From assembly GCF_012932915.1 (NCBI RefSeq), contig NZ_VCQU01000002.1:310001-374000 (forward strand): DNA of 64,000 bases, read 5' to 3'. This document shows positions 34,896 to 45,008 of the stretch, piece by piece; the stretch's first letter is position 1, and every line of letters starts with the position of its first letter. Both the position numbers and the translations under genes were made by a program. The notes below the pieces were generated by a model. That model was not told where the DNA came from and ran no database searches. It worked only from the letters and a program-made list of their open reading frames with translations. The stretch is from Antrihabitans stalactiti. Its GTDB lineage: Bacteria > Actinomycetota > Actinomycetes > Mycobacteriales > Mycobacteriaceae.

Positions 34896-36821
34896 CTACA
34901 GGGAGACCGGGTACACCGGCTCTTGAATGGTTGGCACGATGCGGTTTTCGACGAAGATGCCGTGCCACACCATGAACACCAGCAAGGTCCAGAGTCGACG
35001 GCTGTGGTCGGAGACTCCGGCCCGGTGGTCGTCGAGCATGCCTTTGATGGCGGCCTTGTCGAGCAGGTGATCGGTCTGCGAGTCGGCGATCTGCTGCTGC
35101 GCCCAGTCGAACAGCTCCGGACCCTTCAGCCAATGCCGAAGCGGCACAGGGAAGCCCAGCTTGGCACGGTTCAGTACGTGAGCAGGAACGATGCCATCGA
35201 GTGCGCGACGAAGCGCGTACTTTGTGGTGTCCTTCGTGATCTTCTGCTCCAGCGGAATCCGTTCCGCGACGGCGAACACCTCGGGATCCAGGAACGGCAC
35301 GCGCAACTCCAGCGAGTTCGCCATCGTCATCTTGTCCGCCTTGACCAGGATGTCGCCGCGTAGCCAGGTGAACAGGTCCAGGTGCTGCATGCGAGCGACC
35401 GGGTCCCAACCTTCGGACTGGGCGTAGATCGGCGCTGTGACGTCTTGATGGGTCCATTCGGGGCGGAAGTCGCGCAGGACCGCGCGCAACTGCGCGTCGT
35501 TGAAGCTGCGTGCATTGCCGTAGTACCGCTCTTCAAGGCTCATCGAGCCACGATTGAGCAGGCTCTTACCGCGTCGACCCTCCGGAATGCGGTCCGACAA
35601 GCGCGCGGCCGCGCGGCGCAAGCCGGGGGATAGGCGTTCGAACGGGCGCAACGACAGCGGTTCGCGATAGATCGTATAGCCGCCGAAGAGTTCGTCGGCG
35701 CCTTCTCCCGACAAGACCACTTTGACGTGCTTACGGGCTTCCTTGGCGACGAAATACAGCGGGACGAGCGCGGGGTCGGCAACCGGGTCGTCGAGGTACC
35801 AGACGATCTCAGGGATCGAATTGGCGAACTCCTCCGGCCCGACCACTTTGACGATGTGCCGCGCGCCGATCAATTCGGCCGATTCGGCCGCAACGTCGAC
35901 CTCCGAGTAGCCCTCGCGCTCGAATCCGGTGGTGAACGTGATCAGTTTCGGGTTGTGTCGCATGGCCAGCGCCGCGATCGCTGTCGAGTCGATGCCGCCG
36001 GAGAGGAAGGACCCGACGGTCACGTCGGCGCGCATGTGCTTGGCGACCGAATCTTCGAGAGCCGCGGCAATTTCTGCGTACCGCGCCTCGGCTTGGCCTT
36101 CCGCGAACGGCTTGATCCGGAACGTCGGCGTGAAATAGCGATCGATCTTGGGCGGCTCGCCCGGACTCAGATGCGCGTAGCTGCCGGATTCGAGCCTGCG
36201 AATGTCGAGGTGCAGCGTTTCGGGCTCGGGAACGTACTGCAGCACCGTGTAGTGCTCGATGGCACGTGGGTCGAGGTCGGTACGGAGGCCGACGAGTGGG
36301 GCCAACTCCAGCAGGCTCTTCTTTTCGCTGCCGAAAACGGTCCCGTTGGGTCCGGTGGCGAGAAACAGCGGTTTGATGCCGAAAGGGTCGCGCGCGATGA
36401 AGAGTTTGCGCGTCACCGTGTCCCAGATTGCGAAAGCGAACATGCCGCGCAGTCGCTCCACGGCCGCATCGCCCCAGTAGTGGAACGCAGCGACGATGGC
36501 CTCGCTGTCGCCTTCGGTGTGGAATTGGGCGCCATGGCTCTCGGCCAGTTCAGCGCGAAGTTCCAGATAGTTGTAGATCTCGCCGTTGAACGTGAGGGCA
36601 TAACGGTCCGGCTGGTCGGCTGGGCCCCAGCGCAGCGGCTGATGGGAGTGCTCGATGTCGATGATCGACAGGCGGTTGAAGCCGAAGACCAGGTCGTCGT
36701 CGTGCCAGGTGCCGTGCTCGTCGGGACCGCGATGCCGCAGGCAATGCATCGCAGCGTCGACCGCCTCGACGGCCTGGTCGGTGGTGCCGTTGGCCGTCAG
36801 ATACCCGAGCAGTCCGCACAC
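34896..36821 (-). CDS. asnB: Asparagine synthetase (glutamine-hydrolysing)
   Basis: A 641-residue enzyme: an N-terminal class II glutamine amidotransferase domain with the nucleophile Cys2 directly after the start (CGLLGYL), and an ATP-dependent synthetase domain with the PP-loop SFLSGGIDSTAIAAL. Start GTG 36821 was chosen because it places Cys second and has GAGGTG 9 nt upstream; an upstream in-frame start would bury the nucleophile. In mycobacteria the same gene (Rv2201) sits between adoK and ctaC, as here. Some members amidate cell-wall meso-diaminopimelate rather than free Asp, so the substrate is not certain. Confidence 0.93.
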   Translation of the reverse strand: MCGLLGYLTANGTTDQAVEAVDAAMHCLRHRGPDEHGTWHDDDLVFGFNRLSIIDIEHSHQPLRWGPADQPDRYALTFNGEIYNYLELRAELAESHGAQFHTEGDSEAIVAAFHYWGDAAVERLRGMFAFAIWDTVTRKLFIARDPFGIKPLFLATGPNGTVFGSEKKSLLELAPLVGLRTDLDPRAIEHYTVLQYVPEPETLHLDIRRLESGSYAHLSPGEPPKIDRYFTPTFRIKPFAEGQAEARYAEIAAALEDSVAKHMRADVTVGSFLSGGIDSTAIAALAMRHNPKLITFTTGFEREGYSEVDVAAESAELIGARHIVKVVGPEEFANSIPEIVWYLDDPVADPALVPLYFVAKEARKHVKVVLSGEGADELFGGYTIYREPLSLRPFERLSPGLRRAAARLSDRIPEGRRGKSLLNRGSMSLEERYYGNARSFNDAQLRAVLRDFRPEWTHQDVTAPIYAQSEGWDPVARMQHLDLFTWLRGDILVKADKMTMANSLELRVPFLDPEVFAVAERIPLEQKITKDTTKYALRRALDGIVPAHVLNRAKLGFPVPLRHWLKGPELFDWAQQQIADSQTDHLLDKAAIKGMLDDHRAGVSDHSRRLWTLLVFMVWHGIFVENRIVPTIQEPVYPVSL

Positions 36822-36979
36822 TGTGACTTGCACCTCATTTTCGCTGCGCTTGCGTGAAATCGATGGCTCATCGCCCTAGGTGAGGGCGGCGCCGAAACTC
36901 CACGCCGAGTATGCCGCAGATAGTTCGGAGTGTCGGCTCATACCCAAGCCCGAACCGCCCCCGCGTTTGGTCTACGCTG

Positions 36980-36995
36980 CGTAGTATTCGAGCCA
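36980..36995 (+). promoter_or_regulatory. ctaC: Promoter region of ctaC
   Basis: TAGTAT lies with its last base about 8 nt before an in-frame ATG at 36995. Transcription from it could be leaderless, adding 21 residues, or give a 5' UTR of about 60 nt before the GTG at 37058, which has its own ribosome binding site. Confidence 0.4.
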
Positions 36996-37057
36996 TGCCA
37001 AGTGGCCGGCGGTGGAAAACCGCCATCGAAACTTGCGGCGATCAGGAAGGCGTGAAA

Positions 37058-38092
37058 GTGGCGCACAGTCGGATTATTCGACGAGCCGGGCTAGCTGGAT
37101 CCCTGGGTTTGGCGACTCTGATGCTGTCGGGTTGCTCGATCAACAACAGTGTCCTGCGGTTCGGTTGGCCGGAAGGCGTTACGCCACAGGCCACTCGGAT
37201 GCGCGAGCTGTGGACGTGGTCGGTCATCGCGGCGCTGGTGATGGGTGTGATCGTCTGGGGTCTTACGTTCTGGACGGTGGTTTTCCACCGTAAGAAGGCG
37301 GATTCGCCGGAGTTCCCGAAGCAGTTCGGCTACAACGTGCCGCTCGAGCTGAGCTACACGGCTGCGCCGTTCGTGATCATCGCCGTGCTGTTCTACTTCA
37401 CGGTCGTTGTCCAGAACTACGTGTTCGAGAAGGTCGACAACCCGGACGTGGTCGTCGACGTCACCGCCTACCAGTGGAACTGGAAGTTCGGCTACCGGAC
37501 CGTCGACAAGGACCAGCAGAACGCGCTGACCGACACCGCACGCGAGGAACCGCTGCACGAGGCTGCCGAGAAAGCCAAAGAGCGCACCGTCGAAGACGGC
37601 GGCCGCGGCCCGATCCACGGTAAGGATGCAAACGACCTCTCGTACCTGCATTACGACCAGATCGAGACGGTCGGGTCCAGCCACGAGATTCCCGTGCTCG
37701 TCCTCCCGACCGAGCGCATCATTCAGTTCGACATCGCGTCCGCCGACGTCATCCACGCATTCTGGGTTCCGGAGTTCCTGTTCAAGCGGGACGTGAACCC
37801 GAATCCGAAGGAAAACCACTCGGACAACACCTTCCAGATCACCAAGATCGAGCACGAAGGTGCGTTCGTCGGTCGGTGCGCGGAGATGTGCGGCACGTTC
37901 CACGCGATGATGAACTTCGAGGTCCGGGCTGTGACGCCGGAGAAGTTCAACACCTACATCTCGCTCCGCAAGGGCGGAAAGACTAATGCGGAGGCTTTGG
38001 CTGGCATCGGCGAATCGCCTGTAGCCACGACGACGACGCCGTTCACCTCGGTGCGTACGGCCCGTGAAGCAACTTACGACGATCAGAAGTAA
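37058..38092 (+). CDS. ctaC: Cytochrome c oxidase subunit II
   Basis: A 344-residue subunit II of the aa3 oxidase. It has a lipoprotein signal with lipobox LMLSGCS, two membrane helices (about 45-70 and 100-125) and an extracytoplasmic CuA domain with the metal-binding block [13 protein letters not shown]. The extra segment between the helices and the CuA site (about 155-200, charged) is usual in actinobacteria and contacts the cytochrome bcc complex. The start is GTG 37058 with AGGAAGG 7 nt upstream; GTG 37052 and ATG 36995 are alternatives. ctaF follows 14 nt after. Confidence 0.94.
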   Translation: MAHSRIIRRAGLAGSLGLATLMLSGCSINNSVLRFGWPEGVTPQATRMRELWTWSVIAALVMGVIVWGLTFWTVVFHRKKADSPEFPKQFGYNVPLELSYTAAPFVIIAVLFYFTVVVQNYVFEKVDNPDVVVDVTAYQWNWKFGYRTVDKDQQNALTDTAREEPLHEAAEKAKERTVEDGGRGPIHGKDANDLSYLHYDQIETVGSSHEIPVLVLPTERIIQFDIASADVIHAFWVPEFLFKRDVNPNPKENHSDNTFQITKIEHEGAFVGRCAEMCGTFHAMMNFEVRAVTPEKFNTYISLRKGGKTNAEALAGIGESPVATTTTPFTSVRTAREATYDDQK

Positions 38093-38106
38093 GGACACGA
38101 ACTGAT

Positions 38107-38523
38107 ATGAAGGTCGAAGCCAAGCTCTTCGAGATCCTCACTGGGTTCTGCTTTATCGTCGCGATCATCTATGCGGTCTTCACCGGACTGTCACGCACCG
38201 GCGTCGAGTGGGCAGGCCTCACCGGCATGGTCCTGACCGGCGGCCTCTGCATGATCATCGGTACCTACTTCCGATTCGTCGCTCGTCGCATCGACCTGCG
38301 GCCGGAAGACTACGAAGACGCAGAGATCGTCGACGGTGCCGGCGACCTGGGCTTCTTCAGCCCCCACAGCATTTGGCCCGTCACCTTGGCCGCGGCAGCC
38401 GCTCTGACCGCCACCGGCCTCGCGTTCTTCGAGCCATGGCTGATCGCCCTCGGAGTCGTTTGTGTCCTCGGTGCGGTCACTGGATTGCTGTTCGAGTACC
38501 ACCTCGGCCCAGAGAAGCACTGA
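38107..38523 (+). CDS. ctaF: Cytochrome c oxidase subunit IV
   Basis: A 138-residue membrane subunit of the actinobacterial aa3 oxidase, with four hydrophobic helices (about 8-28, 33-56, 90-108, 110-130). Conserved phrases are [13 protein letters not shown] at the start and FFSPHSIWP in the middle. It forms an operon with ctaC. Confidence 0.93.
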   Translation: MKVEAKLFEILTGFCFIVAIIYAVFTGLSRTGVEWAGLTGMVLTGGLCMIIGTYFRFVARRIDLRPEDYEDAEIVDGAGDLGFFSPHSIWPVTLAAAAALTATGLAFFEPWLIALGVVCVLGAVTGLLFEYHLGPEKH

Positions 38524-38548
38524 ACGCCACTTAGCGCCTGTTTTACCG

Positions 38549-38578
38549 ACCTCGCGTACCCCATAGGGTGCGCGAGGT
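38549..38578 (+). terminator. Terminator of ctaC-ctaF
   Basis: ACCTCGCG-t-ACCC and GGGT-g-CGCGAGGT pair around a short loop, followed by TTTGTATTTG. It lies 26 bp after the ctaF stop. Confidence 0.75.
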
Positions 38579-38642
38579 TTGTATTTGTGGGGAGAAGTCG
38601 GGGCTGTGGTGGGTGGTCGTTGACAGTTGGTCCCGCACACCC

Positions 38643-38768
38643 GCATGAATGCGGCATTGAGTCGATCTGAGCGGCTGGCTGTGACATTGATGCGGTGGTC
38701 GGCTGGGCGGGGACTGCATGAATGGGCCATTGTCGCAGTCTGAGTGAGGCGATGGGCCATCCATGCAG
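38643..38768. repeat. Three related GCATGAATG-type repeats
   Basis: Copies at 38643-38657 (GCATGAATGCGGCATT), 38714-38730 (CTGCATGAATGGGCCAT) and, inverted, 38751-38768 (CTGCATGGATGGCCCATC when read on the minus strand). The last two can pair into a hairpin with a loop of about 20 nt. The surrounding gap (38579-38870) has no coding features and lies between two convergent terminators, a typical place for scattered intergenic repeats. Confidence 0.6.
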
Positions 38769-38870
38769 TGTGTGTGGGTTGTTCCCGCGACATCGCCGAC
38801 AGCTGGGTGCGTGGTGACACCTACGGGATTCAGCACTCGAGCAGCGTGGTGGGGGAGTGGGGCAAAAGGT

Positions 38871-38902
38871 AAGGCCCCGAGTCCGGTTGGACTCGGGGCC
38901 TT
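38871..38902. terminator. Strong terminator of the qcr operon
   Basis: A perfect 14-bp inverted repeat, AAGGCCCCGAGTCC / GGACTCGGGGCCTT, with a 4-nt loop. It lies 20 bp beyond the qcrB stop on the minus strand. Confidence 0.8.
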
Positions 38903-38921
38903 GACTTTGTGCGCTGCGGAG

Positions 38922-40619
38922 CTAGTGGCTCGGTGCGTCTCCGTTGCCGGATGAGCCGTTGCCCGACGAGCCATTGCCATTGCCATTGCCGTTGCTGTGG
39001 CCGTGGATCTCGTCCTGAACTCGCTTCATGATGGCGAGCTGGCGGTGCTCGGCTTCGTGCTCATCGGCGATGAGTGCACGAGCTTGGGAGCCTGGGTCGG
39101 CCTTGAAGAGGCTGCCCATGCCAGGCTTGCCGGCTGAGCCGAGTTTGTTCATCTTGCTCGGGACTGCCGCACCTTGGTACTCGAGCGGGATCGGGTGGCC
39201 GTGATCGTCGACCGGTCCGAGCGGCTGGTGCACCTCGATGTACTCGCCGTGGGGAAGCCGCTTGATGATTCCGGTTTCGATGCCGTGCTCGAGGATTGCC
39301 CGGTCGGCGCGTTGCAGGCCGATGCAGATCCGGTAGGTGAGGTAGTACGCGAGCGGCGGTACGACAAGCAGCCCGATACGTCCCATCCACGTTGTTGCGT
39401 TGAGCGAGATGTCGAACTTCAAGGCGATGATGTCGTTGACCGTGGACAACGTCAGCACCAGGTAGAACGAGATCGCCATCGCGCCGATACCGGTACGGAC
39501 CGGTGCGTCCCTAGGACGCTGCAAGATGTTGTGGTGCGCGTCGTCCTTGGTGAGGCGCTTCTCGATCCATGGGTACGCGAACAGCAGGGTGAAGATCAGG
39601 CCCATGATGATCGCGATTGCGAACACGGCCGGAACGGTGTGACCGAACGGGTAGATCTCCCAAGCCGGCCACAGGCGGGCCATACCGTCTGTCCACATCA
39701 TGTAGAAGTCGGGCTGCGAACCTGCCGAAACTTGCGACGGATTGTATGGCCCGAGGTTCCAGATCGGGTTGATCTGCACGAGGCCACCGAGCAGTGCGAG
39801 CACACCGACCGTCATGGCGAAGAACGCGCCACCCTTGAGTGCGAACACAGGGAGAATGCGGACGCCGACGACGTTCTGTTCGGTGCGGCCGGGGCCGGGG
39901 AACTGTGTGTGCTTCTGGTACCAGACCAGCGCGAGGTGCATACCGATGAGCGCCAGGATGATTCCGGGAAGCAGGAGAATGTGCGCCATGTACAGCCGCG
40001 GAATGATGATCGTGCCAGGGAAGTCGCCGCCGAAGATCAGCCACTGCGTCCACGTGCCGATGATCGGGACGCTCAGCGTGATGCCGCCCATTGCGGCGCG
40101 AAGGCCGGTGCCGGATAGCAGGTCGTCGGGGATCGTGTAACCGAAGAAGCCCTCGAACATCGCAAGCACCAGCAGGAGGCTGCCGATCACCCAGTTCGCT
40201 TCGCGCGGGCGACGGAATGCGCCGGTGAAGAAGATGCGGAACAGGTGGACGATGATCGACGCTGCGAACAGCAGCGCAGCCCAGTGGTGGACCTGGCGGA
40301 CGAACAAACCGCCGCGGACCTCGAAAGAGATGTCGAGTGTCGACGCGTATGCCCGCGACATGTCGACGCCCTTCAGCGGCGCGTACACACCGTTGTAGGT
40401 GGTCTCGGCCATCGACGGGTCGAAGAACAGAGTGAGATACACACCGGACAACAGCAGGACTATGAAGCTGTAGAGCGCGATCTCGCCCAGCATGAACGAC
40501 CAGTGGGTCGGGAAGACCTTGTTGATCTGTCGTTTCAATCCAGCGGCGAGATGGTAGCGGGAGTCGACGTTCTCGGCCGCAATCGCAGCCTTGGCATTGA
40601 CCTTCTCTGAAATGCTCAT
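38922..40619 (-). CDS. qcrB: Cytochrome bc1 complex cytochrome b subunit
   Basis: A 565-residue cytochrome b that oxidises menaquinol in the bcc complex. Heme-ligand helices and the Qo-site features appear in [25 protein letters not shown] and the helix around [38 protein letters not shown] is present. The C-terminal extension (about 420-565) is cytoplasmic and ends in an Asn/Gly-rich repeat. Start ATG 40619 overlaps the qcrA stop by 4 nt. This is the protein targeted by anti-tubercular bc1 inhibitors in mycobacteria. Confidence 0.96.
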   Translation of the reverse strand: MSISEKVNAKAAIAAENVDSRYHLAAGLKRQINKVFPTHWSFMLGEIALYSFIVLLLSGVYLTLFFDPSMAETTYNGVYAPLKGVDMSRAYASTLDISFEVRGGLFVRQVHHWAALLFAASIIVHLFRIFFTGAFRRPREANWVIGSLLLVLAMFEGFFGYTIPDDLLSGTGLRAAMGGITLSVPIIGTWTQWLIFGGDFPGTIIIPRLYMAHILLLPGIILALIGMHLALVWYQKHTQFPGPGRTEQNVVGVRILPVFALKGGAFFAMTVGVLALLGGLVQINPIWNLGPYNPSQVSAGSQPDFYMMWTDGMARLWPAWEIYPFGHTVPAVFAIAIIMGLIFTLLFAYPWIEKRLTKDDAHHNILQRPRDAPVRTGIGAMAISFYLVLTLSTVNDIIALKFDISLNATTWMGRIGLLVVPPLAYYLTYRICIGLQRADRAILEHGIETGIIKRLPHGEYIEVHQPLGPVDDHGHPIPLEYQGAAVPSKMNKLGSAGKPGMGSLFKADPGSQARALIADEHEAEHRQLAIMKRVQDEIHGHSNGNGNGNGSSGNGSSGNGDAPSH

Positions 40620-41863
40620 GTCGTTTTACGCTCCCAAAATGCAGGTCCCAGAGACTCGTGGAAGTCGGACGCTGCAACGAGGAATTCCTCCACTTTGCCG
40701 TCCGGACCCTTCTCCTTTATAACCGTAAGTGGTAACTGAGGTAAAGCCCTTGCAGCCGGACCAAAAATTGGCTTGCCGTATTCTGTCGCGAGGAACTGCG
40801 ACTGATGGCACGGGCAGAGAATTTTGTTGGTCTGTTGCTCGAACAGCGATGTCGGGCAACCGAGGTGCGTGCAGATCTTCGAGTACGCGAAGTAGTCGCC
40901 GTAGTTGAAGCTCTCCTGACCCCGCCGCTTGATCGCGCCTTCGGCATCCTTGGTGCGCAGACGGATCAACATCACCGCGTTGCGAATGCCACGGAGCTCT
41001 TCGAAAAGCGCGTGCTCGTCGTTGCGGTGGGCTTCCTTGAACGGGAACACCGTCATCATCGAGCCTGCGTCGAGATCTTCGGGCCGGACGAGCACGATGT
41101 CGTGCGGGCGGCCGGTGTCGTAACGCAAGTAGATCGTCTGGCCGGGGTAGTCGGGAGTCCAACCGGAGACCCACAGGGCCGCCTTGTCGCCGCCCTTCCA
41201 CGGATTCTTGATCATCGCGCCGAGGAACGGCAGGATCGCCATGGTTCCGACCGCGCCAACGCCGAAGAGTCCGCTGCCGATGATGAGCTTGCGTCGACCG
41301 ATCGTCGACGTGGTCAGTGAATCGCCGAGCACGGCGACCACGGTCTTCTTGTCCACCTCCGACGATCCGCCGTCGTGGCGATCCTGGATCGACACCTCTT
41401 CGGGGATGAACTTCTTCGTGTAGACGACCGCACCGATGCCGATCGAGAGGACGGCGAGGCCCAGCGTGAGACCGAGAAGCGGGGTGTACACCGTGTACAT
41501 GAGGTACCCGGGATCATCGATTCCGGCGTACTCCCAGCCGGTCGCGATCCCATTCCCCTTGGCGTCCTTCGGCCAGAAGACGTAGATCAAGCCGAATGCG
41601 AGCCCGGCAAGCCCGGCCAGCGCGAACCAGAATGCGACCGACCGCTCGGCACGCTTTTCCGCGCGGGTGCCCTTGACCGCCCAACGATCGCGACGGAACG
41701 CGACGTCGACACCGTCGAGGTTCGTGCCGAGCTCGAACAGCTCGTCCTTGCTCATGTTTTCGAGCTCAGCGGACGTGTACTTCTTCGGTTCGGCGTGCTT
41801 TTCTGCTTCGCCGTGCTTTTCCAGCGACGGCTTATCCAGTGACGCGTCGTCGGCGTCGCTCAT
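40616..41863 (-). CDS. qcrA: Rieske iron-sulfur subunit of bc1 complex
   Basis: A 415-residue protein with three membrane helices (actinobacterial type) and a C-terminal Rieske domain. The 2Fe-2S ligands are in CTHLGCP and CPCHQSQF. A charged N-terminal cytoplasmic region precedes the helices. Start ATG 41863 overlaps the qcrC stop (ATGA), and its own stop overlaps qcrB, so the three are translationally coupled. Confidence 0.95.
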   Translation of the reverse strand: MSDADDASLDKPSLEKHGEAEKHAEPKKYTSAELENMSKDELFELGTNLDGVDVAFRRDRWAVKGTRAEKRAERSVAFWFALAGLAGLAFGLIYVFWPKDAKGNGIATGWEYAGIDDPGYLMYTVYTPLLGLTLGLAVLSIGIGAVVYTKKFIPEEVSIQDRHDGGSSEVDKKTVVAVLGDSLTTSTIGRRKLIIGSGLFGVGAVGTMAILPFLGAMIKNPWKGGDKAALWVSGWTPDYPGQTIYLRYDTGRPHDIVLVRPEDLDAGSMMTVFPFKEAHRNDEHALFEELRGIRNAVMLIRLRTKDAEGAIKRRGQESFNYGDYFAYSKICTHLGCPTSLFEQQTNKILCPCHQSQFLATEYGKPIFGPAARALPQLPLTVIKEKGPDGKVEEFLVAASDFHESLGPAFWERKTT

Positions 41864-42735
41864 GACCTTGCTCCGATCCACAGTGCCGCGCCGACGATGG
41901 CGACGATTCCAATTGCCCAGATCGCGAGACCTTCAGTGGCCGGACCCAGTCCGCCGAGCCCGTAGCCACCCGGGGGAAGCGTCTCGGTCGCCGACTTCAC
42001 GTACGCGATGATGTCTTCTTTTTCTGCCGGCGTGATCTGGCGGTCCGAGAACTTGGGCATGTTCTGCGGACCGGTCAGCATCGCGTCGTAGATCTGCTGT
42101 TCGTTCGCCGGTGCGAGCGGTGGTGCGTACTTACCGGAGGACAGGGCGCCGCCCTTGCCGGTGAAGTTGTGGCACGACGCGCAGTTGAGGCGGAACAGCT
42201 CGCTACCGCGGGCGATGCTGTCGCCACGCAGCGACGACATTTCGATCTCTCCGGTCTTCTCGTCCCGCCGCACGGTGGGGCCGCCACCATTGGCCTGAAC
42301 GTAAGCGCCGAGAGCGTCGGTTTCCTGCAGGTTGAAGCGCGGTTCTTTGCGCTCTGCCTGTGCCTCTTCACGCGCGGCGGGCATGCGACCTGTCGACACC
42401 TGGAAGTACACGGCCGCTTCGCCGGTACCGATCAGGCTCGGACCGCGGTCGGCGACACCCTGCAGGTTCGCGCCGTGGCAGGTGATGCACGACGTTTCGT
42501 ACAGCTGCTTGCCCTCGATGATCAGCGCCTCTTCGTCCTCGCGCGCGGTGGCCACCTGGGGGTTCGGCGTCAGCGCAGCAGCGAGCAGGCCGGCACCGAT
42601 CAAGCCCAGCAGCAACGCCATCGCTCGCGCGACACGTTTACGAAGCTTGCGCTGGCGACGCGACTGCGAAGCCGAAAGCGGCGCTGTCCGGACCGGGCCG
42701 TCAGGCTCAGCTGCTGGAGGGGGAGAGGAACTCAT
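41860..42735 (-). CDS. qcrC: Diheme cytochrome c subunit of bc1 complex
   Basis: A 291-residue membrane-bound cytochrome c with two heme-binding motifs, CITCHG and CASCHN, each with a downstream Met ligand region (GPQNMPKF for one). It has an N-terminal membrane helix (about 38-55) and a C-terminal one. It replaces a soluble cytochrome c and hands electrons directly to the CuA site of CtaC, the hallmark of the bcc-aa3 supercomplex. RBS AAAGGGAT upstream of ATG 42735. ctaE precedes it by 63 nt. Confidence 0.96.
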   Translation of the reverse strand: MSSSPPPAAEPDGPVRTAPLSASQSRRQRKLRKRVARAMALLLGLIGAGLLAAALTPNPQVATAREDEEALIIEGKQLYETSCITCHGANLQGVADRGPSLIGTGEAAVYFQVSTGRMPAAREEAQAERKEPRFNLQETDALGAYVQANGGGPTVRRDEKTGEIEMSSLRGDSIARGSELFRLNCASCHNFTGKGGALSSGKYAPPLAPANEQQIYDAMLTGPQNMPKFSDRQITPAEKEDIIAYVKSATETLPPGGYGLGGLGPATEGLAIWAIGIVAIVGAALWIGARS

Positions 42736-42798
42736 CTGGGATCCCTTTTTTCGCGGGGGCTGTTGGAGGGGACCGACGGGGCCGAAATTGCGGTGTTC

Positions 42799-43416
42799 CT
42801 AGCGGATGAAGTAGATCGTGGCGAACAGGGCGATCCACACAATGTCGACGAAGTGCCAGTAGTACGACACGACGATCGCTGCAGTGGCCTGCGCGGGCGT
42901 GAACTTACTGACCAGCGTTCGTGCGATCAGGAAGATGAACGCGATCAAACCGCCGATGACGTGCAGGCCGTGGAAACCGGTCGTGATGTAGAAGACCGAG
43001 CCGTAGACGCTCGACGAGAGCGACGTGCCTTCCTGGACCAGGTGGTAGTACTCGTAGCCCTGGCCGGCAACGAACATCGCGCCCATGACCAGGCTGATGA
43101 AGTACCAGCGCCGAAGGCCGAAGACGTCGCCCTTCTCAGCAGCGAAGACACCCATCTGGCACGTGAACGACGACGCGATGAGCACTGCCGTAACCGGGAT
43201 GGCGAGCTTCAAATTCAGCTCGGTCGGTTCGGGCGGCCACTTGTCGTACGCGTGGGCCTGGGCTCTCGCGGTGAAGTACATCGCGAACAGCCCGGCGAAG
43301 AACATGAGCTCACTCGACAGCCACACAATGGTGCCGACGCTGACCATGTTGGGCCGGTTCAGCGAGTGCACGCGCTGGGTAATTGCCGATCCTGGAGAAC
43401 CTACTGCGGTCGTCAC
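42799..43416 (-). CDS. ctaE: Cytochrome c oxidase subunit III
   Basis: A 205-residue, five-helix subunit III of the aa3 oxidase. Typical segments: [22 protein letters not shown], the helix with [16 protein letters not shown], and the end [22 protein letters not shown]. Start GTG 43416 has no ribosome site but a CATACT box ends 8 nt upstream, so the mRNA is probably leaderless; the long open frame to 43677 lies in the trpD promoter area. It is divergent from trpD. Confidence 0.94.
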   Translation of the reverse strand: MTTAVGSPGSAITQRVHSLNRPNMVSVGTIVWLSSELMFFAGLFAMYFTARAQAHAYDKWPPEPTELNLKLAIPVTAVLIASSFTCQMGVFAAEKGDVFGLRRWYFISLVMGAMFVAGQGYEYYHLVQEGTSLSSSVYGSVFYITTGFHGLHVIGGLIAFIFLIARTLVSKFTPAQATAAIVVSYYWHFVDIVWIALFATIYFIR

Positions 43417-43619
43417 AGGAAGAAGTATGACTGGTCGTAGTACGAAACATGTGCGGGGGTGCGAAATTGGTCGGAGTGTTTTTTCGCTCGTCGTCGCGGC
43501 CTCGAATTTGCCCAGGTAGATGCGGGTGCACTGGTGCGGCGCAAGATCAGCTCCGACCTGCGTTCGGAGCGTCGCGCCGGACGATCGGCGGCATTGGAGC
43601 GCAGCGAACGGGTCCTGAC

Positions 43620-43625
43620 TAAGCT
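43620..43625 (+). promoter_or_regulatory. Leaderless -10 box (TAAGCT)
   Basis: TAAGCT ends 7 nt before ATG 43632 of trpD; no ribosome binding site. Confidence 0.5.
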
Positions 43626-43631
43626 GCACGC

Positions 43632-44699
43632 ATGGTTGCAGCAGATGCCGAGGGCGACAGCATGCGCACTTGGCCACTGATTCTCGGGGCTCTGTCGGAC
43701 CGTCGCGACCTCGCGAGCGCCGACACCGAGTGGGCGATGAACGAGATCATGTCCGACCGCGCGACGTCCGCTCAGATTGCGGGCTTCGGAATAGCGCTGA
43801 AGATGAAAGGCCCGACCGCAGAGGAAGTCACCGGTCTGGCCACGTCGATGCTCGCGCACTCGCGAGTCGTTCCGGTCGATGCGAACCTCGTCGACATTGT
43901 CGGTACCGGCGGTGACCGGTCCGGCACCGTGAACATCTCGACCATGGCCGCCGTTGTCGTCGCAGCCGCTGGGGTCCGAGTTGCGAAGCACGGCAACCGG
44001 GCTGCCTCGTCGAAAAGTGGCGGCGCGGATGTGCTGGAGGCGCTGGGGATTCGGATCGCCCTCGGACCGGAGAGCGTGGCCCGGTGCGTCGAACAGGTCG
44101 GGATCGGATTCTGCTTCGCCCCGGTCTTTCACCCGGCGTTGCGTTTCGCGGGCCCGCCACGCAAAGAGATAGGCGTCCCAACGGTTTTCAACGTCCTCGG
44201 ACCATTGACCAACCCTGCACGGCCCCGCGCCGGGTTGATCGGGTGTGCGTTCGCCGATTTGCAGGCTGTCGTCGCAGGCGTGTTTGCGGCCAGAGGGAAC
44301 AGTGCGCTCGTTGTCCGCGGGAACGACGGACTCGACGAAATCACGACGTCGACGACCACCGAGGTGCTCGTCGTCGAGAACGGTACGGTCACGCCACGGA
44401 CCTTGGATCCGACGGACCTCGGCATCGCCCGGGTCCCGCTGGAGGCGCTGACCGGTGGCGACGCCGTGGAGAACGCACAGATCGCGCGGGACACGTTCGC
44501 CGGCGCGGCAGGAGCGGTCCGCGATGCAGTACTACTCAATGCTGCCGCTGCGATCGCGTCCTTCGAGGGGGTAGGCGACGACCTCGAAGGTGCCATCGCC
44601 AAGGGCCTCGAACGTGCTGCGAAGTCGATCGACAGTGGGGCCGCGACCGCGGTACTGGAGAAGTGGTCAGCGCTGTCGAACGAACTGGGCGCCGATTAG
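43632..44699 (+). CDS. trpD: Anthranilate phosphoribosyltransferase
   Basis: A 355-residue enzyme that adds phosphoribose to anthranilate in tryptophan synthesis. Signature blocks: [27 protein letters not shown] (PRPP and Mg binding), [21 protein letters not shown], and [13 protein letters not shown]. Start ATG 43632 is matched to a leaderless promoter. It lies alone here, divergent from ctaE, as Rv2192c does in mycobacteria. Confidence 0.96.
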   Translation: MVAADAEGDSMRTWPLILGALSDRRDLASADTEWAMNEIMSDRATSAQIAGFGIALKMKGPTAEEVTGLATSMLAHSRVVPVDANLVDIVGTGGDRSGTVNISTMAAVVVAAAGVRVAKHGNRAASSKSGGADVLEALGIRIALGPESVARCVEQVGIGFCFAPVFHPALRFAGPPRKEIGVPTVFNVLGPLTNPARPRAGLIGCAFADLQAVVAGVFAARGNSALVVRGNDGLDEITTSTTTEVLVVENGTVTPRTLDPTDLGIARVPLEALTGGDAVENAQIARDTFAGAAGAVRDAVLLNAAAAIASFEGVGDDLEGAIAKGLERAAKSIDSGAATAVLEKWSALSNELGAD

Positions 44700-44975
44700 T
44701 CAGTCTCCTATCGAGAACCCCGCGTCGACCTCGGCGGTCGCGTAGGACTTGAACGCGATGTGAGTGACGGTCTTCACGACTCCTGGGACTTTGTTGATTC
44801 GGCCCGTGACCACGGTCGCGATCTCGGCGTGGTCCTGCGCGCGCACGATGGCGATCAAGTCCACGTCACCTGCACACGAATAGACCTCAGTCACGCCCGG
44901 TGTGTCGGCGAGCGCCTGCGCAGCCTCGGGTATTTGCGCGGCCTCGGCATGGATCAGGACGATTGCGGTGATCAT
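44700..44975 (-). CDS. Stand-alone Lrp/AsnC ligand-binding (RAM) domain protein
   Basis: A 91-residue protein that is just the regulatory RAM domain of Lrp/AsnC regulators (AIVLIHAEAAQIPEAAQALADTPGVTEVYSCAGDVDLIAIVRA), without a DNA-binding domain. Such proteins bind amino acids as oligomers and may modulate other regulators. The stop codons of this gene and trpD are adjacent. Confidence 0.9.
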   Translation of the reverse strand: MITAIVLIHAEAAQIPEAAQALADTPGVTEVYSCAGDVDLIAIVRAQDHAEIATVVTGRINKVPGVVKTVTHIAFKSYATAEVDAGFSIGD

Positions 44976-45008
44976 TTCGCTCCATTCTCGAGTCGATCGG
45001 CAGACGTG

